A DNA stretch of 64,000 nucleotides from Verrucomicrobiaceae bacterium UBA1938 (GCA_002336895.1 DDFC01000043.1:27446-91445); one strand, 5' to 3'. Positions 53,571-63,205 are shown, numbered from the stretch's first letter. A program made the numbers and translations. The notes: generated by a model from the sequence alone, not told the origin.

Positions 53571-53638
53571 TTCCGAAAGGCAAGAGGGTTTTGAGTTTTT
53601 TACAAGAGCCGAGACCGCTCCTGCCAGGCTTGTCAGTA

Positions 53639-53827
53639 TGGACTGCGGTTGCGCAGCGAGGCAAGAGCGCAGCCACGGCTTTCCGTGGGCGGGGTGAATG
53701 TGCGCAGGCCATGGACACCTGAAGGCGGGCGCTGGTGGGTGGGCGGCAAGCAGGGTGTGCTTTCGAAAGCCACGAGACGCACGAAAGCGGCAGCTGCGCT
53801 CATTCTTCGCTGCGCAGCCGCACTCCA
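53639..53827. repeat. REPIN-like unit with imperfect inverted repeats
   Basis: Near-identical inverted arms, 53639-53672 and 53793-53827, both reading TGGA(C/G)TGCGG(T/C)TGCGCAGCG in the outside-in direction, enclose a 120-bp core without a gene. The unit lies between the regulator and pdxH. Confidence 0.6.
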
Positions 53828-53838
53828 AATATGAGACC

Positions 53839-54492
53839 TCACGGACTGAGGCGGGCTTTGACCCAGATGCCGTTTTCCCTGCGGTAGCGGATGCGGTCGT
53901 GGAGGCGGCTGACGCGGCCCTGCCAGAACTCGATCTCGTCGGCGAGGAGGGTGTAGCCGCCCCAGTGGGGAGGGCAGGGGACCTGTCCTTCGGGGTACTG
54001 AGCTTTGATCTCGGCATCGCGCTGCTCCAGCCATTCGCGGCCGGGGATGACCTGGCTCTGGCTGGAGGCCCAGGCACCGATCTGGTGCCCGTAGGGACGG
54101 ACGGCGAAGTACTGCTCGGCATCGGCGCGGTCGAGCTTGGAGATGCGGCCCTTGAGGCACACCTGGTGGTGGCGGCTGGCCCAGAGGAAGCAGGCGGCAC
54201 CGCGGGAGTCGGCGGCGATTTCGTGGCCCTTGCGGCTCTCGTAGTTGGTGTAGAAGTGGAAGCCGCGCTCGTCGATACCCTTGAGGAGGACGGTACGGAC
54301 GGTGGGGGTGCCGTCGAGGCCGTTGGTGGCGAGGCTCATGGCGTTGGGCTCGGGGAGCTTGTGCTCGAGGGCGTCATTGATCCAAAGGGTGAAGAGCTCC
54401 ACGGGATCGGCGGGGGCGGTGTGCTCGTCGAGCTCGCCCTGATTGTAGCTCACGCGGAGGTCAGGCAGGTTCGGTTTGTCAGTCGGGTTCAT
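53839..54492 (-). CDS. pdxH: Pyridoxamine/pyridoxine 5'-phosphate oxidase
   Basis: The 217-residue protein makes pyridoxal 5'-phosphate from PMP or PNP using FMN. Its length equals the family norm (about 218), and recognisable blocks include EPNAMSLATNGLDGTPTVR, GFHFYTNYESRKG, VCLKGRISKL, the ASSQSQVIPGRE motif, and the C-terminal EFWQGRVSRLHDRIRYRR. It is a single gene with an unlinked neighbourhood. Confidence 0.97.
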   Translation of the reverse strand: MNPTDKPNLPDLRVSYNQGELDEHTAPADPVELFTLWINDALEHKLPEPNAMSLATNGLDGTPTVRTVLLKGIDERGFHFYTNYESRKGHEIAADSRGAACFLWASRHHQVCLKGRISKLDRADAEQYFAVRPYGHQIGAWASSQSQVIPGREWLEQRDAEIKAQYPEGQVPCPPHWGGYTLLADEIEFWQGRVSRLHDRIRYRRENGIWVKARLSP

Positions 54493-54565
54493 TCGGGTTA
54501 AAAGAAACGCATACCAAGCGGCCTGCGCTACGTCAGCTTTGGCCTTTTACGCACTCTTTTGCTCC

Positions 54566-55120
54566 ATGCCATCCAACGTCACCGGCGTCATTCAAGATCT
54601 CGAACGCGTCCTGCTCAGCCCGGAGCAGATCGCGGTGCGGGTGGATGAGATGGCGGCGCGGCTGAATGTGGAGTTGGCAGGACGTGTGGTGACGGTGGTG
54701 GCGCTGATGGACGGTGGCCTATTCTTTGTGGCAGACCTGCTGCGAAAACTGGAGATGCCGGTGCGCCTGCACACGCTGAGCGCGAGCAGCTACCAAGGCG
54801 GCACGGCGACGACGGGCGAGGTGAAGGTGAACTGGCCCGCGAGCCTGAACCTGCACGGGCAGGATGTGCTGCTGCTGGATGACATTCTGGACACAGGGCT
54901 GACGCTGGGGGCGATCACCGAGCGCATCCTGGAGCAGGGGCCTGCGAGCCTGCGAACCTGCGTGCTGCTGAGCAAGCGCCGGCCACGCCTGCGCGAAGTG
55001 GTGGCTGACGCCGGCTTTGAGATCGATGACGAGTTTGTGGTGGGCTACGGCATGGACTTCCGGGGCCGCTTCCGGAACCTGCCGTGCATCGGAATCCTGA
55101 ACCTGGACCCTGCCGCATGA
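54566..55120 (+). CDS. hpt: Hypoxanthine phosphoribosyltransferase
   Basis: The 184-residue protein has the PRPP-binding motif LLLDDILDTGLT (about 98-109) and the family block MDGGLFFVADLLRKL. It salvages hypoxanthine and guanine. The start at 54566 gives the expected length. It overlaps the MoaD-like gene by 4 bp (ATGA). Confidence 0.93.
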   Translation: MPSNVTGVIQDLERVLLSPEQIAVRVDEMAARLNVELAGRVVTVVALMDGGLFFVADLLRKLEMPVRLHTLSASSYQGGTATTGEVKVNWPASLNLHGQDVLLLDDILDTGLTLGAITERILEQGPASLRTCVLLSKRRPRLREVVADAGFEIDDEFVVGYGMDFRGRFRNLPCIGILNLDPAA

Positions 55121-55362
55121 AGCTGCGTGTGCTGTTTTTCTCCGTGCTGCGGGACATCACTGGAACGGATGAGATCGAGCTGGAAGTGCCCGACGGTGCC
55201 ACGATGGGCGAGCTGCTGGCACAGGTGGAAGCGCGATGGCCGAAGATCGGTGAATGGCAGGGCAGCCTGCTGCTAGCGCTGGACCAGACCTATGTGAAGC
55301 GAGATGAGCCGCTGCATGACGGCGGCGAGGTGGCGATCATGCCGCCGGTGCAGGGGGGGTAG
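55117..55362 (+). CDS. MoaD/ThiS-family ubiquitin-like sulfur carrier
   Basis: The 81-residue protein has the beta-grasp fold order and the C-terminal Gly-Gly of sulfur carriers (PPVQGG). It probably serves molybdopterin synthase as MoaD, or a related sulfur carrier, but no other moa or thi gene is visible. Coupled to hpt by ATGA overlap, an unusual pairing. Confidence 0.85.
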   Translation: MKLRVLFFSVLRDITGTDEIELEVPDGATMGELLAQVEARWPKIGEWQGSLLLALDQTYVKRDEPLHDGGEVAIMPPVQGG

Positions 55363-55552
55363 GGAGGAGGGGGATTGAGTTGTGCAGGTCACCGCGCTTT
55401 GCGCATCATCTGCGTCTCAAGACCAGCGTGTTTGCGACGTGCCAAACCCTGTCTCACGCGAGGCATGCGGGCAACCTGCTGCGGAATAAATTCCGCGCTC
55501 CAAAAGCGCTGCTATCGAGCGCACGACCTCGGCTATTTCACACGTCGGGATT

Positions 55553-57004
55553 TCACGCCAGCAGGTCTTTGACCACATGCCCGTGGATGTCGGTCAGACG
55601 GTAGTCGCGGCCTTGGAAGCGGTAGGTGAGGCGCTCGTGGTCAAAGCCGAGGAGGTGCATGACGGTGGCCTGGAAGTCGTGCACGTGGACTTTGTTTTCA
55701 GCGACGCTGAAGCCGAGCTCGTCGGTGCTGCCGTAGTCGAATCCGGCCTTCACGCCGCCGCCGGCCATGAAGAGGGTGTAGCAGTCGGGGTAGTGGTCGC
55801 GGCCCAGGACGGCGCTGGCGGCGGTGCGGCCTTCGCGGAAGGGGGTGCGGCCGAATTCGCCGCCCCAGATGACGAGGGTGTCTTCCAGCAGGCCGCGCTG
55901 CTTGAGGTCTTTGATGAGGGCGGAGACGGGCTTGTCGGTGGCGGCCATCTTGGCGGTGAGCCCGGTGGTGATGCCGCTGCCCTCGCTGGTGCCGTGGAAG
56001 TCCCAGCCCCAGTCGAAGAGGTTCACAAAGCGCACGCCTTTCTCGACGAGGCGGCGGGCGAGGAGGCAGTTGTTGGCGAAGCTGGATTCGCCGGGCTTGG
56101 CGCCGTAGGCCTCGATGACGTGCTGAGGCTCCTGGGAGATGTCCATGACCTCGGGCACGCTGGTCTGCATGCGGAAGGCGAGCTCGTACTGGGCGATGCG
56201 GGTGACGGTTTCAGGATGTCCGAACTCGGCGACCTGCTGCTGATTGAGGTCCTGGAGGGCGTCGAGGGTCTTGCGGCGCATGGCGCGGTTCATGCCAGCG
56301 GGGTCGCTGACGAAGAGGACGGGATCTCCTTTGCTGCGGCACTGCACGCCCTGATAGACGCTGGGGATGAAGCCGCTGCCCCAGCAGCCCTGGCCGCCGC
56401 TGGGCTGGGTGCCGCTGGAGATAAGGGCGACGAAGCCGGGCAGGTCCTGATTTTCCGTGCCGAGGCCGTAGGTGGCCCAGGCGCCCATGGAGGGGCGGCC
56501 CTGACGCGCATGCCCGGTGAAGAGGAGCAGCTCTGCGGGGGCGTGATTGAACTGGTCCGTGTTCATGGAGCGGACCATGCAGATCTCGTCGGCGATTGTA
56601 TGGAAGTTCGGGCAGGCGTCGCTCATCCACATGCCGGCCTTGCCGTAGCGGGCAAAGGTGCGCGGGGTGCCCATGAGCTTGGGGACGCCGGTGGTGAAGG
56701 CGAAGCGGCGGCCCTTGAGGATGGAGTCAGGGCAGTCCTGGCCGCTGCGCTTCACGAGCTCGGGCTTGTAGTCAAAGAGGTCCAGGTGGGGCGGCGCACC
56801 GGACATGTGCAGGTAGATGACGCGCTTGGCCTTGGGGGCGAAGTGGGTCTTCTTCGGGATGAGCGGATTGTCCGCGACCATGGCGGCCCCAGCCTTCTGC
56901 TGCATGGCATGCATGGCGATGGCCCCGAGGCTGAACTGGCCCGCATTGCCAAGGAACTGGCGGCGGGTTTTGAGCTGGAGCGAGTCGTGGAGGATGGGGT
57001 TCAT
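55553..57004 (-). CDS. DUF1501 protein with Tat signal (second copy)
   Basis: The 483-residue protein has a twin-arginine motif (TRRQFLGNAG, about 13-22), then a hydrophobic segment. DUF1501 landmarks: HMSGAPPHLDLFDYKP, NCLLARRLVEKG, GEFGRTPFREG, GRDHYPD. In Planctomycetes and Verrucomicrobia such genes usually sit next to a PSD1 (DUF1549/DUF1553) partner; here the partner-like gene is at 59303-62704, two genes away. Confidence 0.88.
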   Translation of the reverse strand: MNPILHDSLQLKTRRQFLGNAGQFSLGAIAMHAMQQKAGAAMVADNPLIPKKTHFAPKAKRVIYLHMSGAPPHLDLFDYKPELVKRSGQDCPDSILKGRRFAFTTGVPKLMGTPRTFARYGKAGMWMSDACPNFHTIADEICMVRSMNTDQFNHAPAELLLFTGHARQGRPSMGAWATYGLGTENQDLPGFVALISSGTQPSGGQGCWGSGFIPSVYQGVQCRSKGDPVLFVSDPAGMNRAMRRKTLDALQDLNQQQVAEFGHPETVTRIAQYELAFRMQTSVPEVMDISQEPQHVIEAYGAKPGESSFANNCLLARRLVEKGVRFVNLFDWGWDFHGTSEGSGITTGLTAKMAATDKPVSALIKDLKQRGLLEDTLVIWGGEFGRTPFREGRTAASAVLGRDHYPDCYTLFMAGGGVKAGFDYGSTDELGFSVAENKVHVHDFQATVMHLLGFDHERLTYRFQGRDYRLTDIHGHVVKDLLA

Positions 57005-57069
57005 GCGTGCGTGTCAAAGATACGCACGGAGACGCAGCTCCTTTGCCAGCCGAGCAGGATTTCCCATGC

Positions 57070-58731
57070 CTACCAGCGGTAGGAGGCGTAGGCCATGGCA
57101 TTGTGCAGGTTGGCGGCGCCGTCCAGCATGTGTCCCTGGTAGTTCAGGCCGAAGGCCCAGCCGCTGTTGAGGCTGAACATGACCCCTGCGCCAAGGCCGA
57201 GGCCGTTTTGCGACGCGCCGCCTGTGCTGGTGCGGGTGACGACGCCCGGCACGCCGGCGAGGGCTACGTTGGCGGCGCTTCTGTCATTGAGATATTGTTT
57301 GTCCCAGGAGAGGCGCACCTGCGGGATGATGACGCCCCAGCCGCGGTCAAACTGTGCGCTGCCCTGCCAGCCCACACGGCCCAGCATGGTGTCTGAGTGC
57401 TGGCGGTCCACGGTCACGGCACCGGGGCCGGTCTCGGTGTAGGGATTGGTGGTGGCGTGGGCGTAGTTCACACCGGCAAAGGGGCCGTGCGTGAAGCGGC
57501 CGGAGGTGAAGTTGTGGCCGGTGTTGAACTGCACGGTGTGCACGGTGCTGTCCGGGCTGGAAATGGCAGCGCCACGGATGACGCTGTGGTCGAGCATGGT
57601 GGCGGCGTAGAGGAGGTCCAGGTAGGTGCCGCCGCGCTGGTAGGTGGCATAGCTGGCGAGGGTGAGGCCATCCGTATTGACCGAGGCGATGCCGCCAGCC
57701 ACGCGGGTCTGTGCTGTCAGTGCGCCCATCCCGACACCGAAGGCGAGATGATCGGTGAGCGTCAGCTCCATGCCCAGGGTGCCGCCGTAGGTGTTCGTCC
57801 GCAGGGCTGACGCGCTGGTGAGGCCGGCGTAGCCATAGTCGAACGAGGAAAAGATGCGGAGCTGTCCGGCATGGGCACCGGTGGTGAGACCGACAAGGCG
57901 GGGCGGCGAGCCGGGGCCGTCGCCTTCGCCGAGCACCACCTGCTCATCCTCCCCGGCGAGATCCACCAGCACGGTGTTTTGATTGGCGGTGCCCCCCTGG
58001 CCGGAGCGGGCACGGAAGAGGCGAAGGGCGAAGTCTTCCAGCAAGGCGCTGGTGCTTTGGAGGGCGAGGCTTTGAAGGCTCTGCGCGGTGAGCACCGCAT
58101 CTTGCGGCACCACAGGCACCACCACGACCACCTTGGCGCCTTCGAGCAGGTATTTCACGGCGTCGGTGCCGCTCTGCGCCGTCCAGGTGCTGCCGTTGTT
58201 TGACGAGGTGAGCAGAGAGGTGCCGCTCACGCTGGAGTAGATGCCACCAGCGTCAGTGGTGCCGTCTGCGATGTTTCGAAGCTGGATGCCGGGAGGTCCT
58301 ACATTGCTCAGGGGATCGGTCAGGGAAAGGACGACCCAGTAGGTGGTGTTGGCAGCCAGCGCGACGGCGGCGGGAAGGTCATTGCTGAAGTCCTGAAAGC
58401 TGCCCTCGGTGAATCCCACCCGGATCTGCACGCTGCCCAGGAGCGTGTCCGGCGCGGAAGCTGTGGAGGTGAAAAATTCTGCGGTCAGATAGCGGCCGCC
58501 GCCGTCATTGTTGCTCGCCTGCACGGTAAGGAAGAGGTCTGAGTAAGCGTCCGCGCCGGTGGTGAAGTCCCAGGCAATCCGCTGCGACTGGTCGTATAGG
58601 TTCACATTGGGCAGCTGGTTGGGCTGACCGTAGTTCGAAATCAGCGTGTCGAATGGTGCCTGCGCATGGCTGGCACCGGCCAGGATGAGGAAGGCGAGGG
58701 CAACGAGTGCGGTGATGCGGGCGGACAGCAT
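57070..58731 (-). CDS. Autotransporter-like outer-membrane protein with choice-of-anchor R-type N-terminal domain
   Basis: The 553-residue protein has a signal peptide (about 1-23, ending SHAQA). Residues about 28-195 look like the choice-of-anchor R beta-sandwich domain (LYDQSQRIAWDFTTG, SLTDPLSNVGPPG). From about 275 an autotransporter beta-barrel follows, ending in the classic aromatic C terminus (YASYRW). The protein probably displays its N-terminal domain on the cell surface. Adhesion or biofilm role is an inference. Confidence 0.82.
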   Translation of the reverse strand: MLSARITALVALAFLILAGASHAQAPFDTLISNYGQPNQLPNVNLYDQSQRIAWDFTTGADAYSDLFLTVQASNNDGGGRYLTAEFFTSTASAPDTLLGSVQIRVGFTEGSFQDFSNDLPAAVALAANTTYWVVLSLTDPLSNVGPPGIQLRNIADGTTDAGGIYSSVSGTSLLTSSNNGSTWTAQSGTDAVKYLLEGAKVVVVVPVVPQDAVLTAQSLQSLALQSTSALLEDFALRLFRARSGQGGTANQNTVLVDLAGEDEQVVLGEGDGPGSPPRLVGLTTGAHAGQLRIFSSFDYGYAGLTSASALRTNTYGGTLGMELTLTDHLAFGVGMGALTAQTRVAGGIASVNTDGLTLASYATYQRGGTYLDLLYAATMLDHSVIRGAAISSPDSTVHTVQFNTGHNFTSGRFTHGPFAGVNYAHATTNPYTETGPGAVTVDRQHSDTMLGRVGWQGSAQFDRGWGVIIPQVRLSWDKQYLNDRSAANVALAGVPGVVTRTSTGGASQNGLGLGAGVMFSLNSGWAFGLNYQGHMLDGAANLHNAMAYASYRW

Positions 58732-58831
58732 GGAAGGGAGTTGAAGGCTGAAGTGTTTCAGCCTTGTACTTCCAGCGGTCCGCCCCCTTCAAGCCCAAGT
58801 CCGGCACCCCCCACCAAAGGGGGGCGGTGTG

Positions 58832-59026
58832 TCAGCGGCGCATGAGCACCTTACGATAAGGGGCCAGCACGACCCGATGCATTTCAGGACTGGCCTCAAT
58901 GCGTGACAGACATTCTTCCAGCGCCCGGACAAACTCGGAACCCAGACCGGGTTCGCAGTTTTCGTACCATCGACGCGCGTCATCTGCATCACAGAGCGCG
59001 CATGGCGAAAGGACGGATTTTTTCAT
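58832..59026 (-). pseudogene. Truncated ParE-type toxin
   Basis: The 64-residue frame contains the start of a ParE/RelE-family toxin (DARRWYENCEPGLGSEF, then RIEASPEMHRVV) but stops after RKVLMRR. Family members usually run about 95 residues and continue with a beta-strand region containing FPY, which is missing. A G/C hairpin follows. It sits 3 bp after its antitoxin gene and probably is inactive. Confidence 0.65.
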
Positions 59027-59029
59027 GGG

Positions 59030-59248
59030 TCACTGTCCTGCCAGCAGCCGTGCCTTGGCCTCGGCCCATGGGATGCCAATGGACGAATCGGCCGCCATGG
59101 CAGCACGACGCTCATCGAGCTCGGCAAGCTGGGCACTGCTAAGCGGGAAGTCCACGTCTTCCGCCATCATGGAGTCCCAGATGTCCTCCACCAGCTGGAT
59201 GCGCTGCACCACTGGCATCTGACGAATCTGTTCGAGTGCGATGGTCAT
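59030..59248 (-). CDS. Addiction-module antitoxin
   Basis: The 72-residue protein matches the Pfam addiction-module antitoxin family that pairs with ParE: LEQIRQMPVVQRIQLVEDIWDSM, then ELDERRAAMAAD and PWAEAKARL at the end. It precedes the truncated ParE gene on the same strand. Confidence 0.85.
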   Translation of the reverse strand: MTIALEQIRQMPVVQRIQLVEDIWDSMMAEDVDFPLSSAQLAELDERRAAMAADSSIGIPWAEAKARLLAGQ

Positions 59249-59302
59249 GGTGAAAGATGATCTCCCAGTGGCAAAGAGCAATCGACGATTTGGCCCTGCG
59301 AA

Positions 59303-62300
59303 TCAGCGGCGCATCAGGAACTCGTCGAGGTTCATGACCACATTGGCCACGGCGGTCCAGGCGGCGAGTTCGGGGATGTTGGCGTCTTTGGGGGCGGGGC
59401 CGAGGGGTTCGGTGGCCATCTTGGTGGCGTCGGGGAGGTCGGCGCGGTAGCTGGTGAGGGAGTCGTCGTAGAGCTTGGTCAGTGCGGCGGATTCATGAGC
59501 GGCGGGGGCGCGGGAGAGGCAGAGCTTGAAGAGGAGGGCGAGGCGCTCGGGGGTGGTTTTGGCTTGGGCGACGAGGCGGCGGGCCATGGCCTGATTCGTC
59601 TCGATGAAGACAGGATCGTTGAGCGTGACGAAGGCCTGCAGCGGGGTGTTGGTGCGGCTGCGGCGGATCATGCAGACTTCGCGGTTGCCGGCATCAAAGG
59701 TGGTGAAGCTGGCATAGGGGCTGTTGCGGCGGACTTCGGTGTAGAGGCTGCGGCGGTGGGCGTCTTCGCCGGGGCTGACGGTCCAGTCATTGCTGCGACC
59801 AAAGGCGGTGGTGAGGCCGAGATTGGGCGTCATGGGACGGACGGGTGGGCCGTACATCTTGGGGCTGAGGAGGCCGCTGACGGCGAGGGCTTGATCGCGC
59901 AGCATCTCGCCGGTGGGGCGGAAGCGCGGGCCGCGTGCGAGGAAGCGATTATCGGGATCGCGCTCGTTGAGCTCGGGGTTGCTCTTGGAGGTCTGCTGAT
60001 AAGCGGTGCTGGTGAGGAGGAGCTTGAGCATGTGCTTGAGGTCCCAGCCGCTGTCCATGAGCTCGGCGGCCAGCCAGTCGAGCAGCTCGGGATGTACAGG
60101 GAGGTCTCCCTGGCTGCCGAACTCCTCGCTGCTGCGGACGATGCCGGTGCCGACGATGCTTTCCCAGAGGCGGTTCACGGTGACGCGCGCGGTGAGGGGA
60201 TTGTCGCGGCTGACGATCCAGCGCGCCATGGTGAGGCGGTTGCGGGGAGCGTCTTTGGGCAGGGGATTGAAGACAGCGGGGGTGGCTTCGGTGACTTCGT
60301 CTCCGAGCGCCTGCCAGTTGCCACGGAGCTGGATCTTGGTGATGCGGCGCTGCTTGGGATCGAGATCCCGCATGATGGGCACGGTGACGGGCTTGATGGC
60401 GGCGAGCTCTTTCTGTGCGGCGGCAAGGCGTGTGCGCTGTGTGGCGGAGGCTTTGGAGATGTTGCGCACAAAGTAGTCCACCACCGTGTGCTGCTGCGCG
60501 GGGGTGCGCTTGTCCTTGGGCTGGGCGAGTGCGGCGACGACCTCCTGCGGGACCTTGGCGGCCTGCTGCACGCGGGCGTCTCCGGTGTAGCTGAGGCGGA
60601 AGCTGCCGAGCGTGTGCTGCTTGTACTCGCTTTTCTGGGCGAGGGTGATGCGCAGGCGCGCACCCTGGGGGATCATGACGGGAGTGGCGGCGAGAAGGGT
60701 GAGGGTGTGGGGCTTGTCGGTGGCTCCGGCGACGGCCCAGCCCTGCTGCTTTTTGTCCTTGGGCTTGAGGATGGAGCTGGCGGTGAAGCCGCTCTGCTCG
60801 TAGTCGGCCAGCGCGGTGGTGAAGGTGACGGCCACAGGGCCGCTGGTGGCAAAGGTCTTGTCCTTGTCCGGTGCGGGGGTTGGGTCGCTCTTCCAAAGGG
60901 TCTGGCGTTTTTCATCGAGCAGGAGCACGCGGAAGCCATCAAGGCGCTTGCCGGTGCCGCCATCAGTGCGGTTCCAGACGACGACGCGGTCCACGGGTTT
61001 GGCGGCTTTGAGATCGACCTCCCACCAGGGATCTTTGTCACCGTCGGCAGTGTGGGAGACGCTGCCTTTGGCGTAGTCGCCATTGGTGCCGCCATCGTTG
61101 GCGCGGCGGGCGGCGGCATCGGTGTAGGTGCTGCTCTGCGAGGCCTTGCCTGAAGGGGCGATGTTTTCACTGCCGCTGAAGACCTGCACCTCGGCGAGCT
61201 GGAGCATCTTCTTCTCCCCAGGCAACTCGATGCGCACATAGCGTGCCTGCGGAGGGGGAGCGGCATCGGCACGCACGATTTCAGCCTTGAGGTCGGTGAG
61301 GACGAAGTTGCCGAAACCAGCGGCTGGTATCGTCTCCAGGCGCAGGGCGCTGAGCTTTTCGCCCGTGGCGGGAAGCTCGACGGTGTAGGTGTCAGTGTCG
61401 CTGTTTTTGGGGATGGAGACGGTGCCGTCAGCAGCGATGGCGGCGGTCTGCTTTGAATGCGTGCTGATCTTGGCGGGCTGCGGGGTCTGCCAGCCGAGAT
61501 CGCGGGCAAAGCCCTGGTCCCAGGCATCGAGACCGGCGAGCCATGCGGGGGCAGGGGAGGTGAACTGCTTCTCCAGGGTGTCGATCTCGCGTTTCAGATT
61601 CGCGCGTTTTTGAATGAGTTCGGCGGTGTCAAAGCTGTGCAGGGGGACCTCATCTTTTTTGTCGCTGTCGGCGCTTTGATTGAGGAAGGCGTAGAACTGA
61701 AAGTACTCCTTGATGGTGATGGGGTCGTACTTGTGCGTGTGGCACTGGGCGCAGGCCATGGTGGTGCCCATCCAGACGGCGAAGGTGGTGTTGACACGGT
61801 CGATGATGGCGGCATTGCGGAACTCCTCGTCATCCGTGCCGCCTTCGTTTTGCGTCATGGTGTTGCGATGGAAGGCGGTGGCGATGAGCTGGTCGTCGGT
61901 CGGGCTGGGCAGCAGATCGCCTGCGAGCTGCTCGATGGTGAACTGATCGAAGGGCATGTTGGTGTTCAGCGCACGGATGACCCAGTCGCGGTAAGCCCAG
62001 ATCTCGCGTGGCTGGTCACTGGGGTAGCCGGAGCTGTCGGCGTAGCGGGCGAGATCCAGCCACTGGCGGGCCCAGTGTTCGCCATAGGCGGGGCGGGAGA
62101 GGTAGTGCTCGACGATCTTGTCCTGCGGCTGGGAGGAAAGCGCCTCCAGCTCTGCGGGTGTGGGCGGCAGGCCGGTGAGGTCCAGCGCGGTGCGGCGGAT
62201 GAGCGTGGCCTTGTCTGCCTGCGGAGAGTATTTGAGACCTTCTTTGCTGAGGCGCTGCAGCAGGAAGGCATCCACCGGATTTGGGGCGCCTGCGGGTGTG

Positions 62301-62704
62301 GCGGGCTTGGTCACCTTTTCGTAGCTCCAGTGGTTTCCCCAGGGCGCGCCCTGCTTGATCCACTCTGTCAGCAGCGCGATCTGCGCGGGCGGGATGGTCT
62401 TGTGCTGCTTGGGCGGGGGCATGACCTCGTCCGGGTCCTTGGTGAGGATGCGCTGCAGGAGGGCGCTCTTTTCAGGACTGCCGGGGACGACGGCGATGGT
62501 GCCGTCGTTGTTTTTCTTGGCGCTGGCTTCGTCATCCAGGCGGAGTCCTGCCTCGCGCTTCTTTTCATCGGGGCCGTGGCAGAAGAAGCAGTTCTCGCTC
62601 AGGATGGGGCGGATCTCCCGGGAGAAATGGATGGGACGCGGCGCCTGCTGCGCAGAAGCGGTGGCTGCGGTGGCGAAAAAGACGATGAGGGGAACGCGGG
62701 TCAC
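59303..62704 (-). CDS. PSD1 planctomycete cytochrome c protein (DUF1549/DUF1553) with discoidin-type domain
   Basis: The protein has 1133 residues from the GTG at 62704, which begins directly at a good signal peptide (TRVPLIVFFATAATASAQQ). An upstream ATG at 62758 adds 18 residues. After CFFCHGPDE (planctomycete cytochrome c, PSCyt1), DUF1549 (ARQWLDLARYADSSGYPSD), a galactose-binding F5/8-type domain (about 490-660), and DUF1553 follow. The family is expanded in Planctomycetes/Verrucomicrobia, probably in extracytoplasmic redox or polysaccharide metabolism. Confidence 0.88.
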   Translation of the reverse strand: MTRVPLIVFFATAATASAQQAPRPIHFSREIRPILSENCFFCHGPDEKKREAGLRLDDEASAKKNNDGTIAVVPGSPEKSALLQRILTKDPDEVMPPPKQHKTIPPAQIALLTEWIKQGAPWGNHWSYEKVTKPATPAGAPNPVDAFLLQRLSKEGLKYSPQADKATLIRRTALDLTGLPPTPAELEALSSQPQDKIVEHYLSRPAYGEHWARQWLDLARYADSSGYPSDQPREIWAYRDWVIRALNTNMPFDQFTIEQLAGDLLPSPTDDQLIATAFHRNTMTQNEGGTDDEEFRNAAIIDRVNTTFAVWMGTTMACAQCHTHKYDPITIKEYFQFYAFLNQSADSDKKDEVPLHSFDTAELIQKRANLKREIDTLEKQFTSPAPAWLAGLDAWDQGFARDLGWQTPQPAKISTHSKQTAAIAADGTVSIPKNSDTDTYTVELPATGEKLSALRLETIPAAGFGNFVLTDLKAEIVRADAAPPPQARYVRIELPGEKKMLQLAEVQVFSGSENIAPSGKASQSSTYTDAAARRANDGGTNGDYAKGSVSHTADGDKDPWWEVDLKAAKPVDRVVVWNRTDGGTGKRLDGFRVLLLDEKRQTLWKSDPTPAPDKDKTFATSGPVAVTFTTALADYEQSGFTASSILKPKDKKQQGWAVAGATDKPHTLTLLAATPVMIPQGARLRITLAQKSEYKQHTLGSFRLSYTGDARVQQAAKVPQEVVAALAQPKDKRTPAQQHTVVDYFVRNISKASATQRTRLAAAQKELAAIKPVTVPIMRDLDPKQRRITKIQLRGNWQALGDEVTEATPAVFNPLPKDAPRNRLTMARWIVSRDNPLTARVTVNRLWESIVGTGIVRSSEEFGSQGDLPVHPELLDWLAAELMDSGWDLKHMLKLLLTSTAYQQTSKSNPELNERDPDNRFLARGPRFRPTGEMLRDQALAVSGLLSPKMYGPPVRPMTPNLGLTTAFGRSNDWTVSPGEDAHRRSLYTEVRRNSPYASFTTFDAGNREVCMIRRSRTNTPLQAFVTLNDPVFIETNQAMARRLVAQAKTTPERLALLFKLCLSRAPAAHESAALTKLYDDSLTSYRADLPDATKMATEPLGPAPKDANIPELAAWTAVANVVMNLDEFLMRR

Positions 62705-62800
62705 GCTGTGAGATACGCCGCAGATGCGCCATTCTTGATGCTCAGCGGCATTCTCCATGCGGGGAGGCGGAGGGCCGCTCCAGGAGCTGCATGCTGGCCG

Positions 62801-63205
62801 TTAGCTGCCAGTGGTTCTGTACTGCAGCTCATCGCCAGACATCACCAAAAAGCGCATGGCGCCGGAGATGTCGCTGTCCTGCATGCTGCCGATCTTGAAA
62901 AGACGCCCGCGAAAGGGCCCCTTGTCGGGGGACACGCCATCGCGGAGGTTGAAAATGGAAGCTTGGGCATCCCCCGGTACGATGAAAGCGGCCCCAGCGG
63001 CGCTGGCCATGCCTGCCACGCTGGCGATCTCCTGGGCATTGCGACGGTCTTTTTGATCTTCCGCGCCCTGCCGCGCACCGCCGAACGAATTGAGCGCGAT
63101 GGAGGCGAGGATGCCCAAAACCATGACCACGACCATGAGTTCAACCAAGCTCAGTCCGGGGGCGGACGGGCAGGATTTTTTGAACTTGGAGGGCGCGGTG
63201 GTCAT
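62801..63205 (-). CDS. Type II secretion/pilin-like pseudopilin (N-methylation motif)
   Basis: The 134-residue protein has a prepilin leader with PG^LSLVELMVVVMVLGILA (cleavage after Gly17, Glu at +5) and a short globular domain. It resembles GspG-type or Xcp-type pseudopilins and many verrucomicrobial prepilin-like proteins. The assembly system it belongs to is not visible. Confidence 0.8.
   Translation of the reverse strand: MTTAPSKFKKSCPSAPGLSLVELMVVVMVLGILASIALNSFGGARQGAEDQKDRRNAQEIASVAGMASAAGAAFIVPGDAQASIFNLRDGVSPDKGPFRGRLFKIGSMQDSDISGAMRFLVMSGDELQYRTTGS

Noticed and set aside
53028..54200. Extended GbsR frame reaching 390 codons
   Set aside because: The N-terminal extension runs through the REPIN-like repeat and into pdxH antisense. 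Only the last 173 codons resemble the family, so a GTG start at 53549 was used.
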